DNA from: a virus | DNA: 23,812 nucleotides | Direction: 5' to 3' (one strand) | IMG/VR virus record: IMGVR_UViG_3300025138_000357 | Span: 1 to 23,812 of that record | Part shown: one piece after another, positions 1 to 7,200 of the stretch | Layout of the letters: every line of letters begins with the position of its first letter | Numbering within the stretch: position 1 is the first letter of the stretch | Position numbers and translations under genes: made by a program | The notes under the pieces: model-generated | Seen by the model: only the letters and a program-made list of their open reading frames with translations | Told to the model about the DNA's origin: nothing | The model's database searches: none

Positions 1-28
1 AATCTACTTGTAGTGCGTTGTTTTCCAT
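1..28 (-). CDS. Start of an unidentified gene, cut by the window edge
   Basis: An ATG at 28-26 on the minus strand opens a frame reading MENNALQVD and leaves the window. It starts three bases after the nrdB stop codon, with the A/T-rich leader seen before other genes here, so it is very probably the next gene of the same operon. The large ribonucleotide reductase subunit (nrdA) is a natural guess next to nrdB, but nine residues cannot show this. Confidence 0.5.
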
Positions 29-31
29 ATT

Positions 32-1018
32 TTAAAATAATGATCCAGCATCCCAATTTTGAACACCTTTACTATAATTTGTTACTCTATTTGCAAAAAA
101 ATCGGTATGTTGTTTTCCTCCTGATAAGCTATCAAACCACTTCATTCTTTTTACTGCATCTTTATCTATACCATTAACAATCGGTCCATACCCTAAATCA
201 CTCATTTTAGTATTTACTCTATGTTTAATAAAAGAAATTAGGTCATATTTTGGACAGCCTGATAGGTCTCCCATTTCATACACTTTATTAATAAAATCTA
301 ATTCTAATTTTAAAGATAATAAAGCTGCTTCTTCAATGTCTTTTTTTAATTCTGGTGTATTGTACTCAGGCTTTTCGTCCATTAATGTTCTAAATAACCA
401 GCAACCAGCATCTGAATGTAGTGATTCATCTCTAATACTCCATTCTACAATTTGTCCTACTCCTTTAAGTTTATTATCTAATTTAAATGATAATAAAACA
501 GCAAATGAACTAAACAAATTAACCCCTTCTGTAAATGCTGAAAATATAGCTAAGGATTTTGCTCTTTCGTGCCAATTAGGAGTACCATCATGGGAATCTC
601 TTACAGTAGTTAAAGCCTCAATTTTAGCCATTGTTGCTTCATCTTCTAAAAATTCATCAAAGTTATCTAATCCTAATTCCTCATTTAATAAAGAATATGC
701 CTCGGCATGGATTGTTTCAAATGCACCAAATGTAACAGCCATTTTAATTATTTCGGGTTTTCTAAACCAACTAGTTACTAAATTAGTCCAATAATCATTT
801 ACAACAGTTTCAGTTTGAGCAAACCCCTTTAAAATAGAACCAATAATATTTTTTTCTGTTTCTGATAAATTTTGTTTCCAATCATTTACATCGGACATCA
901 TAGGTACTTCTGTATGTAACCAATGTGCTTGATGTTGTTTTAACCAGTAATCAGATGCTTCTTGGTATTCAAAAGGTTTATAAACAATTCTTTCTTTAGT
1001 AATGTCTCTTTTTGCCAT
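32..1018 (-). CDS. nrdB: Class I ribonucleotide reductase, small (beta, R2) subunit
   Basis: This subunit houses the dimetal centre and radical that the large subunit uses to turn ribonucleotides into deoxyribonucleotides for phage DNA synthesis. At 328 aa it is shorter than E. coli NrdB (376 aa), but the ferritin-like core is complete. By spacing to E. coli, the metal ligands are Glu70, Glu101, His104, Glu164, Glu198 and His201; the E-T-I-H and R-D-E-S-L-H motifs are plain. Tyr108 sits four residues after His104, where E. coli has its radical Tyr122. The first ligand is Glu rather than the Asp84 of E. coli. The C-terminus (N-R-V-T-N-Y then W and F) fits the tail that docks on the large subunit. 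It is the last complete gene of the replication cassette, 14 nt after the helicase gene. Subclass and metal cannot be told from sequence alone. Confidence 0.95.
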   Translation of the reverse strand: MAKRDITKERIVYKPFEYQEASDYWLKQHQAHWLHTEVPMMSDVNDWKQNLSETEKNIIGSILKGFAQTETVVNDYWTNLVTSWFRKPEIIKMAVTFGAFETIHAEAYSLLNEELGLDNFDEFLEDEATMAKIEALTTVRDSHDGTPNWHERAKSLAIFSAFTEGVNLFSSFAVLLSFKLDNKLKGVGQIVEWSIRDESLHSDAGCWLFRTLMDEKPEYNTPELKKDIEEAALLSLKLELDFINKVYEMGDLSGCPKYDLISFIKHRVNTKMSDLGYGPIVNGIDKDAVKRMKWFDSLSGGKQHTDFFANRVTNYSKGVQNWDAGSLF

Positions 1019-1032
1019 TTATTTTTATTTTA

Positions 1033-2406
1033 TTAAGGATTTAATTCAAAAAATTTCTTACGTAATAACTGCTTGTCAAATGTATCCACATCTGTATCAA
1101 ACTTATTAGACTTAGAAGAAGGTGTAAAATTTTCATCTTCTTCACCTTCAATATACTCATCTTTTACAACAAAGTGTCCAGTAGAAGTATCAGCTTCTAA
1201 TCCAAAAGTAATTCCATCCATACCATATCGGTTTTTCATTAAATGGAATCTACCTGTATTATTAACTTTATCTTCTTTTTTACGAGATAGAGACATACAA
1301 AAATCAGTAATCATTATTTTATCATACGACCCTGCTGCCTTATCTCCTTGGATAACTTTATCCTGAGCTCCTGCACGATTAACTTGAGAAACTGACCAAA
1401 TAGGTATATTAAGTTGTCTAGCTAATCCTTTAGTACTTGTATAAATATCGTCAATTTCGTCCTTACGTTCCCTATTTGTTTTTCTTGATGAAAGAAGGTC
1501 TACATAATCAATAATTACCAAATCTGGTTTAACTCCCATACTTGTGCTTTTTGCAATATGTGACTCGATAGTTGAGACTGATGCCCTTCCTGTTGGGTAT
1601 TCTTTAATAATTAATTTACCTGGCAATTGAGGTATAAGTTCTTCTACTTTATCTCTATGTGAATCTACTTTATTAACTGGTATTTTAGTGAAGAAAGCAT
1701 CATATCTTTTCCCAACATATTCCTCTCCTAATTCTAAAGTATAATGAAGTACATTATATCCTAATCTAACTGCATGTCCTCCTAAGGCTACTAATGACCA
1801 AGATTTACCACCTCCTGGATTACCAAATATGAGACCAAAATCTCCATTTCCCAATCCACCTTGTAATAATCCATTAATTTTATCCCAAGGTGTTGGAACA
1901 GTTTCTCTTGAATTTTCTCTATACCTTGATTCAATATCTTTAACATATTCATGTCCTATATTTTTATCTTGTCCTGCTTTTAAAGCGTTATCAACTAAAA
2001 AACGAATACCATCAAAATCTCCTGCTTTTAACATATCAACAGAAGACATTAAGGCCTTTTTTAATTGTTGGTTTTTACAAAAATTTGTAAATTCTTCTTG
2101 TACATATTCTAAATCATCATCGGAAGTAACAAATGCTAATTTTAATTGTTCTTTTATAGATAATTGTAATACTTCATTATCTACTTTCTGTAACTCTACC
2201 TTTAATATATCTAAAGAGGGTGTTGTATGGTATTTGTCATAATAATTTAATATTTCTTTTATAGCCCATTTTTGGGCAGGATTTTCAAAGTACTCATCAG
2301 ATATAATATCATGGATATTAACTAAAAATTCTTTATGTGTTAATAATGATGATAACACTTTAATCTGGAAATCATGTCCGTACTGATTTATACTATTTAA
2401 TGTCAT
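1033..2406 (-). CDS. gp41: Replicative DNA helicase, DnaB/T4 gp41 type
   Basis: This is a RecA-fold hexameric helicase that would unwind the replication fork ahead of the polymerase. At 457 aa it is close to T4 gp41 (475 aa). An all-alpha N-terminal region covers about residues 1-150. The ATPase follows, with Walker A GNPGGGKS at 195-202, Walker B in DLVIIDYVDLL at 295-305, and the S-Q-V-N-R sensor motif at 330-334. The segment with R-F-H-L-M-K-N-R-Y-G near 386-395 matches the end of the DnaB core, where the arginine finger lies. It sits between the 5' nuclease and nrdB on the same strand. No primase (gp61) or helicase loader (gp59) is visible in the window, so those would be encoded elsewhere. 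Confidence 0.93.
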   Translation of the reverse strand: MTLNSINQYGHDFQIKVLSSLLTHKEFLVNIHDIISDEYFENPAQKWAIKEILNYYDKYHTTPSLDILKVELQKVDNEVLQLSIKEQLKLAFVTSDDDLEYVQEEFTNFCKNQQLKKALMSSVDMLKAGDFDGIRFLVDNALKAGQDKNIGHEYVKDIESRYRENSRETVPTPWDKINGLLQGGLGNGDFGLIFGNPGGGKSWSLVALGGHAVRLGYNVLHYTLELGEEYVGKRYDAFFTKIPVNKVDSHRDKVEELIPQLPGKLIIKEYPTGRASVSTIESHIAKSTSMGVKPDLVIIDYVDLLSSRKTNRERKDEIDDIYTSTKGLARQLNIPIWSVSQVNRAGAQDKVIQGDKAAGSYDKIMITDFCMSLSRKKEDKVNNTGRFHLMKNRYGMDGITFGLEADTSTGHFVVKDEYIEGEEDENFTPSSKSNKFDTDVDTFDKQLLRKKFFELNP

Positions 2407-2425
2407 CTATAACCTTTTTATTTTA

Positions 2426-3463
2426 TTATTTATAAGTTGGAAGCATAGCAAATATATCCTTTAACCATGTTTCTAAATTTCTAATCATTCCCCCTAGTTT
2501 ATCTTCATTATAAAATTGAACAAACATCTCAGGATTAAAATCAGGAAAATCTTCTACTATTAAATTATCTATATGTTCTTTTCCTCTATCATCAATCATT
2601 GGAATACTTAAATCCATAACTTTATAATTAGTTTCAATCCTATCTTGTTCCTGAACTATGCGTGAATATACAATGTGTTCCTTAAACTTCCTAGCAGATA
2701 TATCAAAAATATCCTGTAGTGTTAATTCTTCTGTTTTCAATTCAGGAAACCTTTTAAATATCCCCTTTGCACCTAATCCTTTAACACCTTTAATATTATC
2801 TGAATTATCACCTAGTAGGGTTTTATGTAAAATAAAGTTATGTGGTAATAAACCAAATTTCTCTTCTACAACTTTAGGAGTGTAATACTCTTTCTCCATT
2901 GGTCTATATACAATAATCTTATCAGTTACTAGTTGTAAGAAATCCTTATCACTAGATACTATAAAACAAGTTGAATCATGTTTTTCTACTAATTTTTCAG
3001 CTAATACTGCTATAATATCATCAGCTTCAACTTTATCTAATATAGTAGTTTTAACCGGTAATAATTTTAAGTACTGGATTATACGAACAATTTGGTCAAT
3101 TTTTGAATCATGTTCTTCTTCTATATTATCAAATGCTTCCCAATTAGTAATTCTAGACAAATTCCTTGTTCCTTTGTACTCGGAGAGCAAGTTCTTACGG
3201 TTTACCGTTGAACCCGCTCCATCGAATACTACATAAACAGATGTTGGATTTGTTTGTCTAATCATAGCACCTAAAGAACGGAAAAACCCACCTAATCCCC
3301 CAATATGAACACCATCAGGATTAACCATATTCATCATAGCAAAATTTCTAAAAAATAAATTTAAGCCATCTAAAATTAATACCCTATCATGTTTATTTGG
3401 AGTAGATATCTCCTGATCTTCCTGGATATTATCCAGCAAGTTAAATAACTCTTTGTGCTTCAT
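2426..3463 (-). CDS. FEN-type 5'-3' exonuclease (T4 RNase H / Pol I 5'-nuclease family)
   Basis: This nuclease would remove RNA primers and 5' flaps from lagging-strand fragments. The 345-aa protein has the family acidic sites in order: Asp32 in LILDGLN, Asp81 in VVFDG, the E-A-D-D cluster at 146-149, and S-S-D-K-D at 170-174 with Asp172 and Asp174. These are followed by G-D-N-S-D-N-I at 218-224 and the helix-three-turn-helix glycines G-V-K-G-L-G-A-K-G at 226-234. T4 RNase H has 305 aa. In many bacteria this domain is fused to Pol I; here it is a separate gene in the same cassette as a family A polymerase without one. It lies 8 nt after uvsX. The product may be called RNase H-like or a 5' flap endonuclease; the family call is secure. 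Confidence 0.92.
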   Translation of the reverse strand: MKHKELFNLLDNIQEDQEISTPNKHDRVLILDGLNLFFRNFAMMNMVNPDGVHIGGLGGFFRSLGAMIRQTNPTSVYVVFDGAGSTVNRKNLLSEYKGTRNLSRITNWEAFDNIEEEHDSKIDQIVRIIQYLKLLPVKTTILDKVEADDIIAVLAEKLVEKHDSTCFIVSSDKDFLQLVTDKIIVYRPMEKEYYTPKVVEEKFGLLPHNFILHKTLLGDNSDNIKGVKGLGAKGIFKRFPELKTEELTLQDIFDISARKFKEHIVYSRIVQEQDRIETNYKVMDLSIPMIDDRGKEHIDNLIVEDFPDFNPEMFVQFYNEDKLGGMIRNLETWLKDIFAMLPTYK

Positions 3464-3471
3464 GTTTGTGT

Positions 3472-4545
3472 TTATAAGTCTTGTACGTCGTAAAGTACAG
3501 GTGTTACGTCTTCTTGATCTTCTACAATTTTAAATGTCCCTCCTCCTAGGATTTTAGACCATTCATCAGCATGTTCTTTTTTATACTCGTTTTTGTCTTT
3601 ATCTGTATCTTGTATAAAACCATGGTTTGTCATAACAATTTTACCTCTTGACTGCATACCATTAACGTGGTTCTTATCAATTTGTAAATTTGTTCTTTTA
3701 CCCCATTCTACTTGCATGCCACCTTTAATTGCTTTAATCTTAGATGTCCCAGCATTTGAAATATTACCAAATGTAACTACAAATGTTGCATCATACCACA
3801 TAGCCATCCCACCTTTGTTCATCATCTTTGGTTGACCCATAGGTGATTCTGCTTTTGCTGTCCAAACTTTGTTAACTGCAATTAATGTATTGGTAAATGG
3901 TGAGGATTCTTTACGAGACATTACAATACTTTGGTTAACTGTGTTACCAAATTGTGTTGACATTGCACCTGCATTCCATTCATTGTTATTCTTCAGTTTT
4001 TCAACTGACATTGCACAAGGAATAGAGCCAATAGAATCCCAGAAAAATGCTAAATTGTAAGGTAAATTACCTTTTTTCTGCTCATTTTGTAGATCCATAA
4101 TAAATGCTGCTACATCTTCAATAGTATGTAAAGTTTCTCTATCAACATAAATAAAATTTCCTTCGTAATCAATAACATTACCCTCATCATCTTTGATTAG
4201 TTTAACTTCTAACCCCATTTGGGCTGCATGTTCCCAATTCCACTTCATTTCAGTAATAATAAACACGGGAAGTGATCCCATATTTTGTGCTGAAACTGCT
4301 GCTTCTAATAGTGCTGTGGTTTTACCTGTATCAGAATGACCTCTAAGTAATGTAATGTGTCCCATTGGTATACCAGGTACTCCTGCTACTTTTTGAAAAG
4401 CAGGGGATAGTGGTATCCACTGTTGATCCTTAAATTTGACGTTTTTATCTAAACCCTTAGAAGATTTAAATTTATTTAAATCAAATTTGCTCTTAATCTC
4501 GGCAGACACTGCTGCCGAGAGAGACTTTGATATCTTTTTTGCCAT
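3472..4545 (-). CDS. uvsX: UvsX-type recombinase (RecA family)
   Basis: The protein would form ATP-dependent filaments on ssDNA for recombination-dependent replication and repair, working with the gp32-like protein encoded directly upstream. It is 357 aa, compared with about 390 for T4 UvsX. Walker A is GHSDTGKT at 69-76, the catalytic-glutamate strand F-I-I-T-E lies at 95-99, and the Walker B strand NLAFFWDSIGSI at 164-175. A long C-terminal part follows (M-N-K-G-G-M-A-M-W near 242-250, then K-N-H-V-N-G-M). Asp and Ser follow Walker B as in UvsX. The start at 4545 is two bases after the gp32 stop, indicating tight co-transcription. The first 20 codons contain a strong hairpin, listed separately. 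Confidence 0.93.
   Translation of the reverse strand: MAKKISKSLSAAVSAEIKSKFDLNKFKSSKGLDKNVKFKDQQWIPLSPAFQKVAGVPGIPMGHITLLRGHSDTGKTTALLEAAVSAQNMGSLPVFIITEMKWNWEHAAQMGLEVKLIKDDEGNVIDYEGNFIYVDRETLHTIEDVAAFIMDLQNEQKKGNLPYNLAFFWDSIGSIPCAMSVEKLKNNNEWNAGAMSTQFGNTVNQSIVMSRKESSPFTNTLIAVNKVWTAKAESPMGQPKMMNKGGMAMWYDATFVVTFGNISNAGTSKIKAIKGGMQVEWGKRTNLQIDKNHVNGMQSRGKIVMTNHGFIQDTDKDKNEYKKEHADEWSKILGGGTFKIVEDQEDVTPVLYDVQDL
4497..4520 (-). other. GC-rich hairpin inside the first codons of uvsX
   Basis: In mRNA sense the sequence is TCTCGGCAG, loop CAGTGT, CTGCCGAGA: a perfect 9-bp stem with a 6-nt loop, 25-48 nt after the uvsX ATG. Six of nine pairs are G-C in a very AT-rich genome. The codons forming it use G or C in the third position (TCG, GTG, GCC, GAG), unlike their surroundings. 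There is no U-run after it, so it is not a classical terminator. A role in translation or mRNA processing between gp32 and uvsX is inference. Confidence 0.5.
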
Positions 4546-4547
4546 AT

Positions 4548-5378
4548 TTAGAAAGGAAGATCATCACCATTACTACTATCTTTTTTGTCAAATAATGAAT
4601 CAAATTGATCTACTTTACTTTGTTTAGCTTTAGTAGTATCTAGACTAAAATTTGTAGGAGGTGTTGATGGAGATGCTGGAGTGCTAACTTCATCAGATCC
4701 TTCTTCTTCTGGTGATAACCATTTTTCTAAAGCAGATTTCATATCGTCAAATGAATATTTTTTAAATAATCCTTCTTTAGGATTAGGTTGTTCATTTGTC
4801 CATTTTTCTACTATAGCAGCATCTTCACTAAGAGGAGATGTTTTTAATCTTACTCTAACTGATGATTTGTTATACGGAGTACCAGTTGCTTCTGGTCCTA
4901 CTGTTTCTACTGTAAGATCTCTACCACTTACAATATCAGTATAATCTCCAATTTCATCATCAACAGCAAGTGCTAATAATTCTTCATATACTAACTTACC
5001 AAATTGCCATAATCTAACACCTTTATCTTCTTCTCCACGTACTACTACGGGAACAAAAACACGGTTTTTAGCGTCTAACTTTTTAGCTAATACATAATTT
5101 TCTTTATTATACTCTCCTTCACGTAGTTTCCCAGCAAATAGAGCAATTGGGTCTTTTTCACCGTAATTTGAAGGTGAAATCATTACTTTATTAGTAATAC
5201 CATAATAGAACTTAAGTTCTGTAAATGGGTTTGAAGCATCATACGCTGATGGTACGATTCTAATTTGTTGTTTACCTACTGTAGGTCTCCAAAAAATGGT
5301 TGTGTAATCGGTCTTTTGACCACCCTGTGGTTTTGATTGGAGGGTATCCAACTTCTGTTTAAGTTTTGATAAATCCAT
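4548..5378 (-). CDS. gp32: Single-stranded DNA-binding protein, T4 gp32-like
   Basis: This protein would coat ssDNA at the fork and recruit UvsX and replication proteins. At 276 aa it is slightly shorter than T4 gp32 (301 aa). The N-terminal basic segment (K-L-K-Q-K-L near 5-10) resembles the self-interaction arm. A beta-rich OB-type core covers about 27-200 with F-W-R-P at 29-32 and R-L-W-Q-F-G near 122. A Ser/Thr/Pro linker near 228-243 leads to an acidic tail ending D-D-L-P-F. The protein contains no Cys or His, so the zinc site of T4 gp32 is absent. The DDLPF end resembles the D-D-D-I-P-F tip of bacterial SSB. It is the first gene of a five-gene run with uvsX, the 5' nuclease, the helicase and nrdB, preceded by a promoter candidate. 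Family assignment rests on arrangement, tail and context. Confidence 0.85.
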   Translation of the reverse strand: MDLSKLKQKLDTLQSKPQGGQKTDYTTIFWRPTVGKQQIRIVPSAYDASNPFTELKFYYGITNKVMISPSNYGEKDPIALFAGKLREGEYNKENYVLAKKLDAKNRVFVPVVVRGEEDKGVRLWQFGKLVYEELLALAVDDEIGDYTDIVSGRDLTVETVGPEATGTPYNKSSVRVRLKTSPLSEDAAIVEKWTNEQPNPKEGLFKKYSFDDMKSALEKWLSPEEEGSDEVSTPASPSTPPTNFSLDTTKAKQSKVDQFDSLFDKKDSSNGDDLPF

Positions 5379-5418
5379 AAGTGTAACTTTATTTTAATTA
5401 TAACTGTTTATATGTGCC

Positions 5419-5450
5419 TAAATATACGAAATATAATTTGGGGAGCCAAA
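5419..5450 (-). promoter_or_regulatory. Candidate Bacteroidota-type promoter for the gp32-uvsX-helicase-nrdB run
   Basis: On the minus strand TTTG (5450-5447) is followed by a 20-base spacer and TATATTTA (5426-5419), 40 nt before the gp32 ATG. This matches the flavobacterial housekeeping pattern TTTG/TTG, 17-23 bases, TAnnTTTG with one mismatch in the second box. A very similar second box precedes the polymerase gene at 7184-7191. It lies in one of the few real gaps of this half of the window (5379-5450), so early or middle transcription by host polymerase is plausible. Confidence 0.5.
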
Positions 5451-5918
5451 CTATAATTCAATAATCTTGTAAATTTTTGTATTTAATTGGTTTAAATCAT
5501 TGTGTTGGGTAAGTAAAACACAATTTCTATAGTGTTGCCAATCTATTTTATAGCTTGTATCAACAACACCACCATTAAGCTTTTTAATAAGTTCATTTAA
5601 AGCATTAATAGTATATAAGGTATTAGATTCCTTTTTTCTATGTACTAGAATAGTATTTTCAGGGATAGAATTTATGTTTGATTGATCTACATTATATGTT
5701 ACAACGTATTCGTCTTTTCCTACAATTTCAAGGACAAACATTTTATTGTATATGATTGTATATTTTGATTGTATGTCTTCAAGCAATGCGTCTAATCCGT
5801 CTAAATCCGTAAAAGTGCAAAATAGTTTATTATTCAAATCTCCTAATATTTTAATGTCTGATACGACATCATATTCTGCATTATACATATTGGGATTATT
5901 CTGTAAAATTGTAGTCAT
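5451..5918 (-). CDS. Unknown 155-aa protein between the DNA polymerase and gp32 genes
   Basis: I do not recognise this protein. It appears soluble, with no signal peptide or membrane segment, alternating beta strands and helices, and a motif N-T-L-Y-T-I-N-A-L-N-E-L-I-K-K near 98-112. The near-C-terminal stretch (Y-K-I-D-W-Q-H-Y, then N-C-V-L-L) looks well structured. Its start overlaps the end of the polymerase gene by 23 nt, so the two are probably translated together. Its stop is followed by the gap that precedes gp32, and the TTTG box of that promoter directly abuts the stop codon. Position suggests a replication accessory factor, but nothing in the sequence proves this. Confidence 0.8.
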   Translation of the reverse strand: MTTILQNNPNMYNAEYDVVSDIKILGDLNNKLFCTFTDLDGLDALLEDIQSKYTIIYNKMFVLEIVGKDEYVVTYNVDQSNINSIPENTILVHRKKESNTLYTINALNELIKKLNGGVVDTSYKIDWQHYRNCVLLTQHNDLNQLNTKIYKIIEL

Positions 5919-7167
5919 AACCTTTTATTTCTTTAATGTTTAAATTATATTTTTTAAATACTTTTCTAATTTCATCTAAAACTTCTTCTTCCTCATCATC
6001 TACATCTAATAAAAACGAATCATATGTGTATAATACTAGTTTCGTTTTACATCTCCTTAATATACAACACATATCCCATAATATCAACACATTTGTTGAT
6101 GTTTCTAAATTTTGTAAAATATAATTAAACAGTTTTTGTGGGTTCATGTTTTGTAAGTTTTCTTTTTCATATCTATATCCAGAAATCTCACACTCTACAA
6201 ACCCATCGCTTTGAAACTTATTCCAAAGTTCTCCTACGTATTTCTCAATTTTACTAAAAAATTCCAACCCTTTATAATTTTCAAATACGCCTCCATATAA
6301 CTGTTTGAAAGTAAGTTCTTTTGATTTTTTATAATCCACTTTATATAGCGAAGCAAAATGAGCGTGGATATCACTAGTGGTAAAACTATAATTAACGAGA
6401 TTAGCAGCCAAACTAGGGTGGTAAGCACTAATGTCAATCTCCAAAAATTTATTATTACGTGGTATAAAACTTTTTCTACATCCGTTTTCTTTATTAAGTG
6501 CTGCATAATTTACATTTTTAAATTTATTTGAGGGTCTTGTTGTTGTTGTTTTTAAGTTGAACTGAGTGTTGACGTATTCACCGTCAACCTCGTGGAAGTA
6601 TTCACTGAAGGTTTCATTGTGTATACGTATGCCACTTCTTTCGATTGCGTTGAATACCACGGATACTTTATTGTTAAAGAACTCATCATATTTTGTTTTT
6701 TTATTGTTAATATTTGCTTTTAGATCTCCAAAAATTGTCTCACATAATTCATAATGTTTAACAATCGGAATAATTAGGTTTAACTCCGGATTATCTTTAT
6801 GTTGACGATAGTATAAATCGTGTGTTGTGGTTGTTGGTCGTATATATGTATGAGGAGGTAGATTTATGTCGTAAAGAGTTTTGTTTGGAAAATAGTGTAA
6901 TATCTCCTTTTTATCACGACAATATAGAATATCAAATTTATTTAATAAATCGTTTATACGCGTGTTTAACGCATTTAAAGATTCACTATGCGTAATACAT
7001 ACCATAAAGCCTTTACTCGCTTCAATTGGTCTAATATACACTAAACTTACGTGGTTTTGTACGGGGTGTATTGTATCATTATAAGGTATTACCTCAATGA
7101 AAGCCTTTTTATAACCACTATTTATTAAAACATTTAACTGTTCCTCGTTTTCTACAAGCCAGTACAT
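5896..7167 (-). CDS. Compact, divergent family A DNA polymerase
   Basis: Three palm/finger motifs identify family A. Motif A is F-L-E-I-D-I-S-A-Y-H-P with Asp245. Motif B is K283-xxx-F287-xxx-Y291-G. Motif C is Y-T-Y-D-S-F-L-L-D-V with Asp383. A T-T-T-T-R-P-S-N segment near 207-214 corresponds to the Pol I T-x-T-G-R-L-S-S region. At 423 aa it is much shorter than Pol I or T7 polymerase. Residues 1-150 sit where a 3'-5' exonuclease would be, but I cannot find its carboxylate motifs, so proofreading is probably absent or encoded elsewhere. Phage RM378 of Rhodothermus is, from memory, a precedent for a family A polymerase split from its exonuclease. Substitutions versus Pol I: Glu710 is His250, and the H-D-E of motif C is Y-D-S. 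T4 itself uses a family B polymerase. Confidence 0.82.
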   Translation of the reverse strand: MYWLVENEEQLNVLINSGYKKAFIEVIPYNDTIHPVQNHVSLVYIRPIEASKGFMVCITHSESLNALNTRINDLLNKFDILYCRDKKEILHYFPNKTLYDINLPPHTYIRPTTTTHDLYYRQHKDNPELNLIIPIVKHYELCETIFGDLKANINNKKTKYDEFFNNKVSVVFNAIERSGIRIHNETFSEYFHEVDGEYVNTQFNLKTTTTRPSNKFKNVNYAALNKENGCRKSFIPRNNKFLEIDISAYHPSLAANLVNYSFTTSDIHAHFASLYKVDYKKSKELTFKQLYGGVFENYKGLEFFSKIEKYVGELWNKFQSDGFVECEISGYRYEKENLQNMNPQKLFNYILQNLETSTNVLILWDMCCILRRCKTKLVLYTYDSFLLDVDDEEEEVLDEIRKVFKKYNLNIKEIKGYDYNFTE

Positions 7168-7183
7168 ATACCTTTATTTTACC

Positions 7184-7191
7184 CGAATATA
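7184..7191 (-). promoter_or_regulatory. Candidate promoter box before the DNA polymerase gene
   Basis: The minus strand reads TATATTCG, a one-mismatch match to TAnnTTTG, within ATTTCGTATATT, a string shared almost exactly with the promoter before gp32. It is 16 nt before the polymerase ATG. No TTG box is visible 17-23 bases upstream, which makes this weaker than the gp32 copy. It marks the border between the structural genes and the replication cassette. Confidence 0.35.
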
Positions 7192-7200
7192 CGAAATTAT

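Noticed and set aside
336-794. Plus-strand open frames such as 336-794, 1829-2242 and 13732-14205
   Set aside because: They lie wholly inside well-supported minus-strand genes, have no recognisable domain, and follow from AT-rich codon patterns on the opposite strand.
2427-2434. Exact T4 late box TATAAATA on the sense strand about 20 nt before the helicase gene
   Set aside because: It is a single copy inside the last codons of the 5' nuclease gene; TATAAATA is common by chance at this base composition, and a replication gene is not expected to have a late promoter.
6234-6506. Minus-strand 90-aa frame with hydrophobic stretch, and another at 7800-8000
   Set aside because: Both are in alternative frames inside the polymerase and the 280-aa protein genes; the hydrophobic look comes from reading AT-rich codons out of frame.
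6568-6588. Inverted repeat GTTGACG / CGTCAAC with a 7-nt loop in the polymerase gene
   Set aside because: Seven base pairs with this spacing are expected a few times by chance in a window of this size; no T run or conserved position supports a function.
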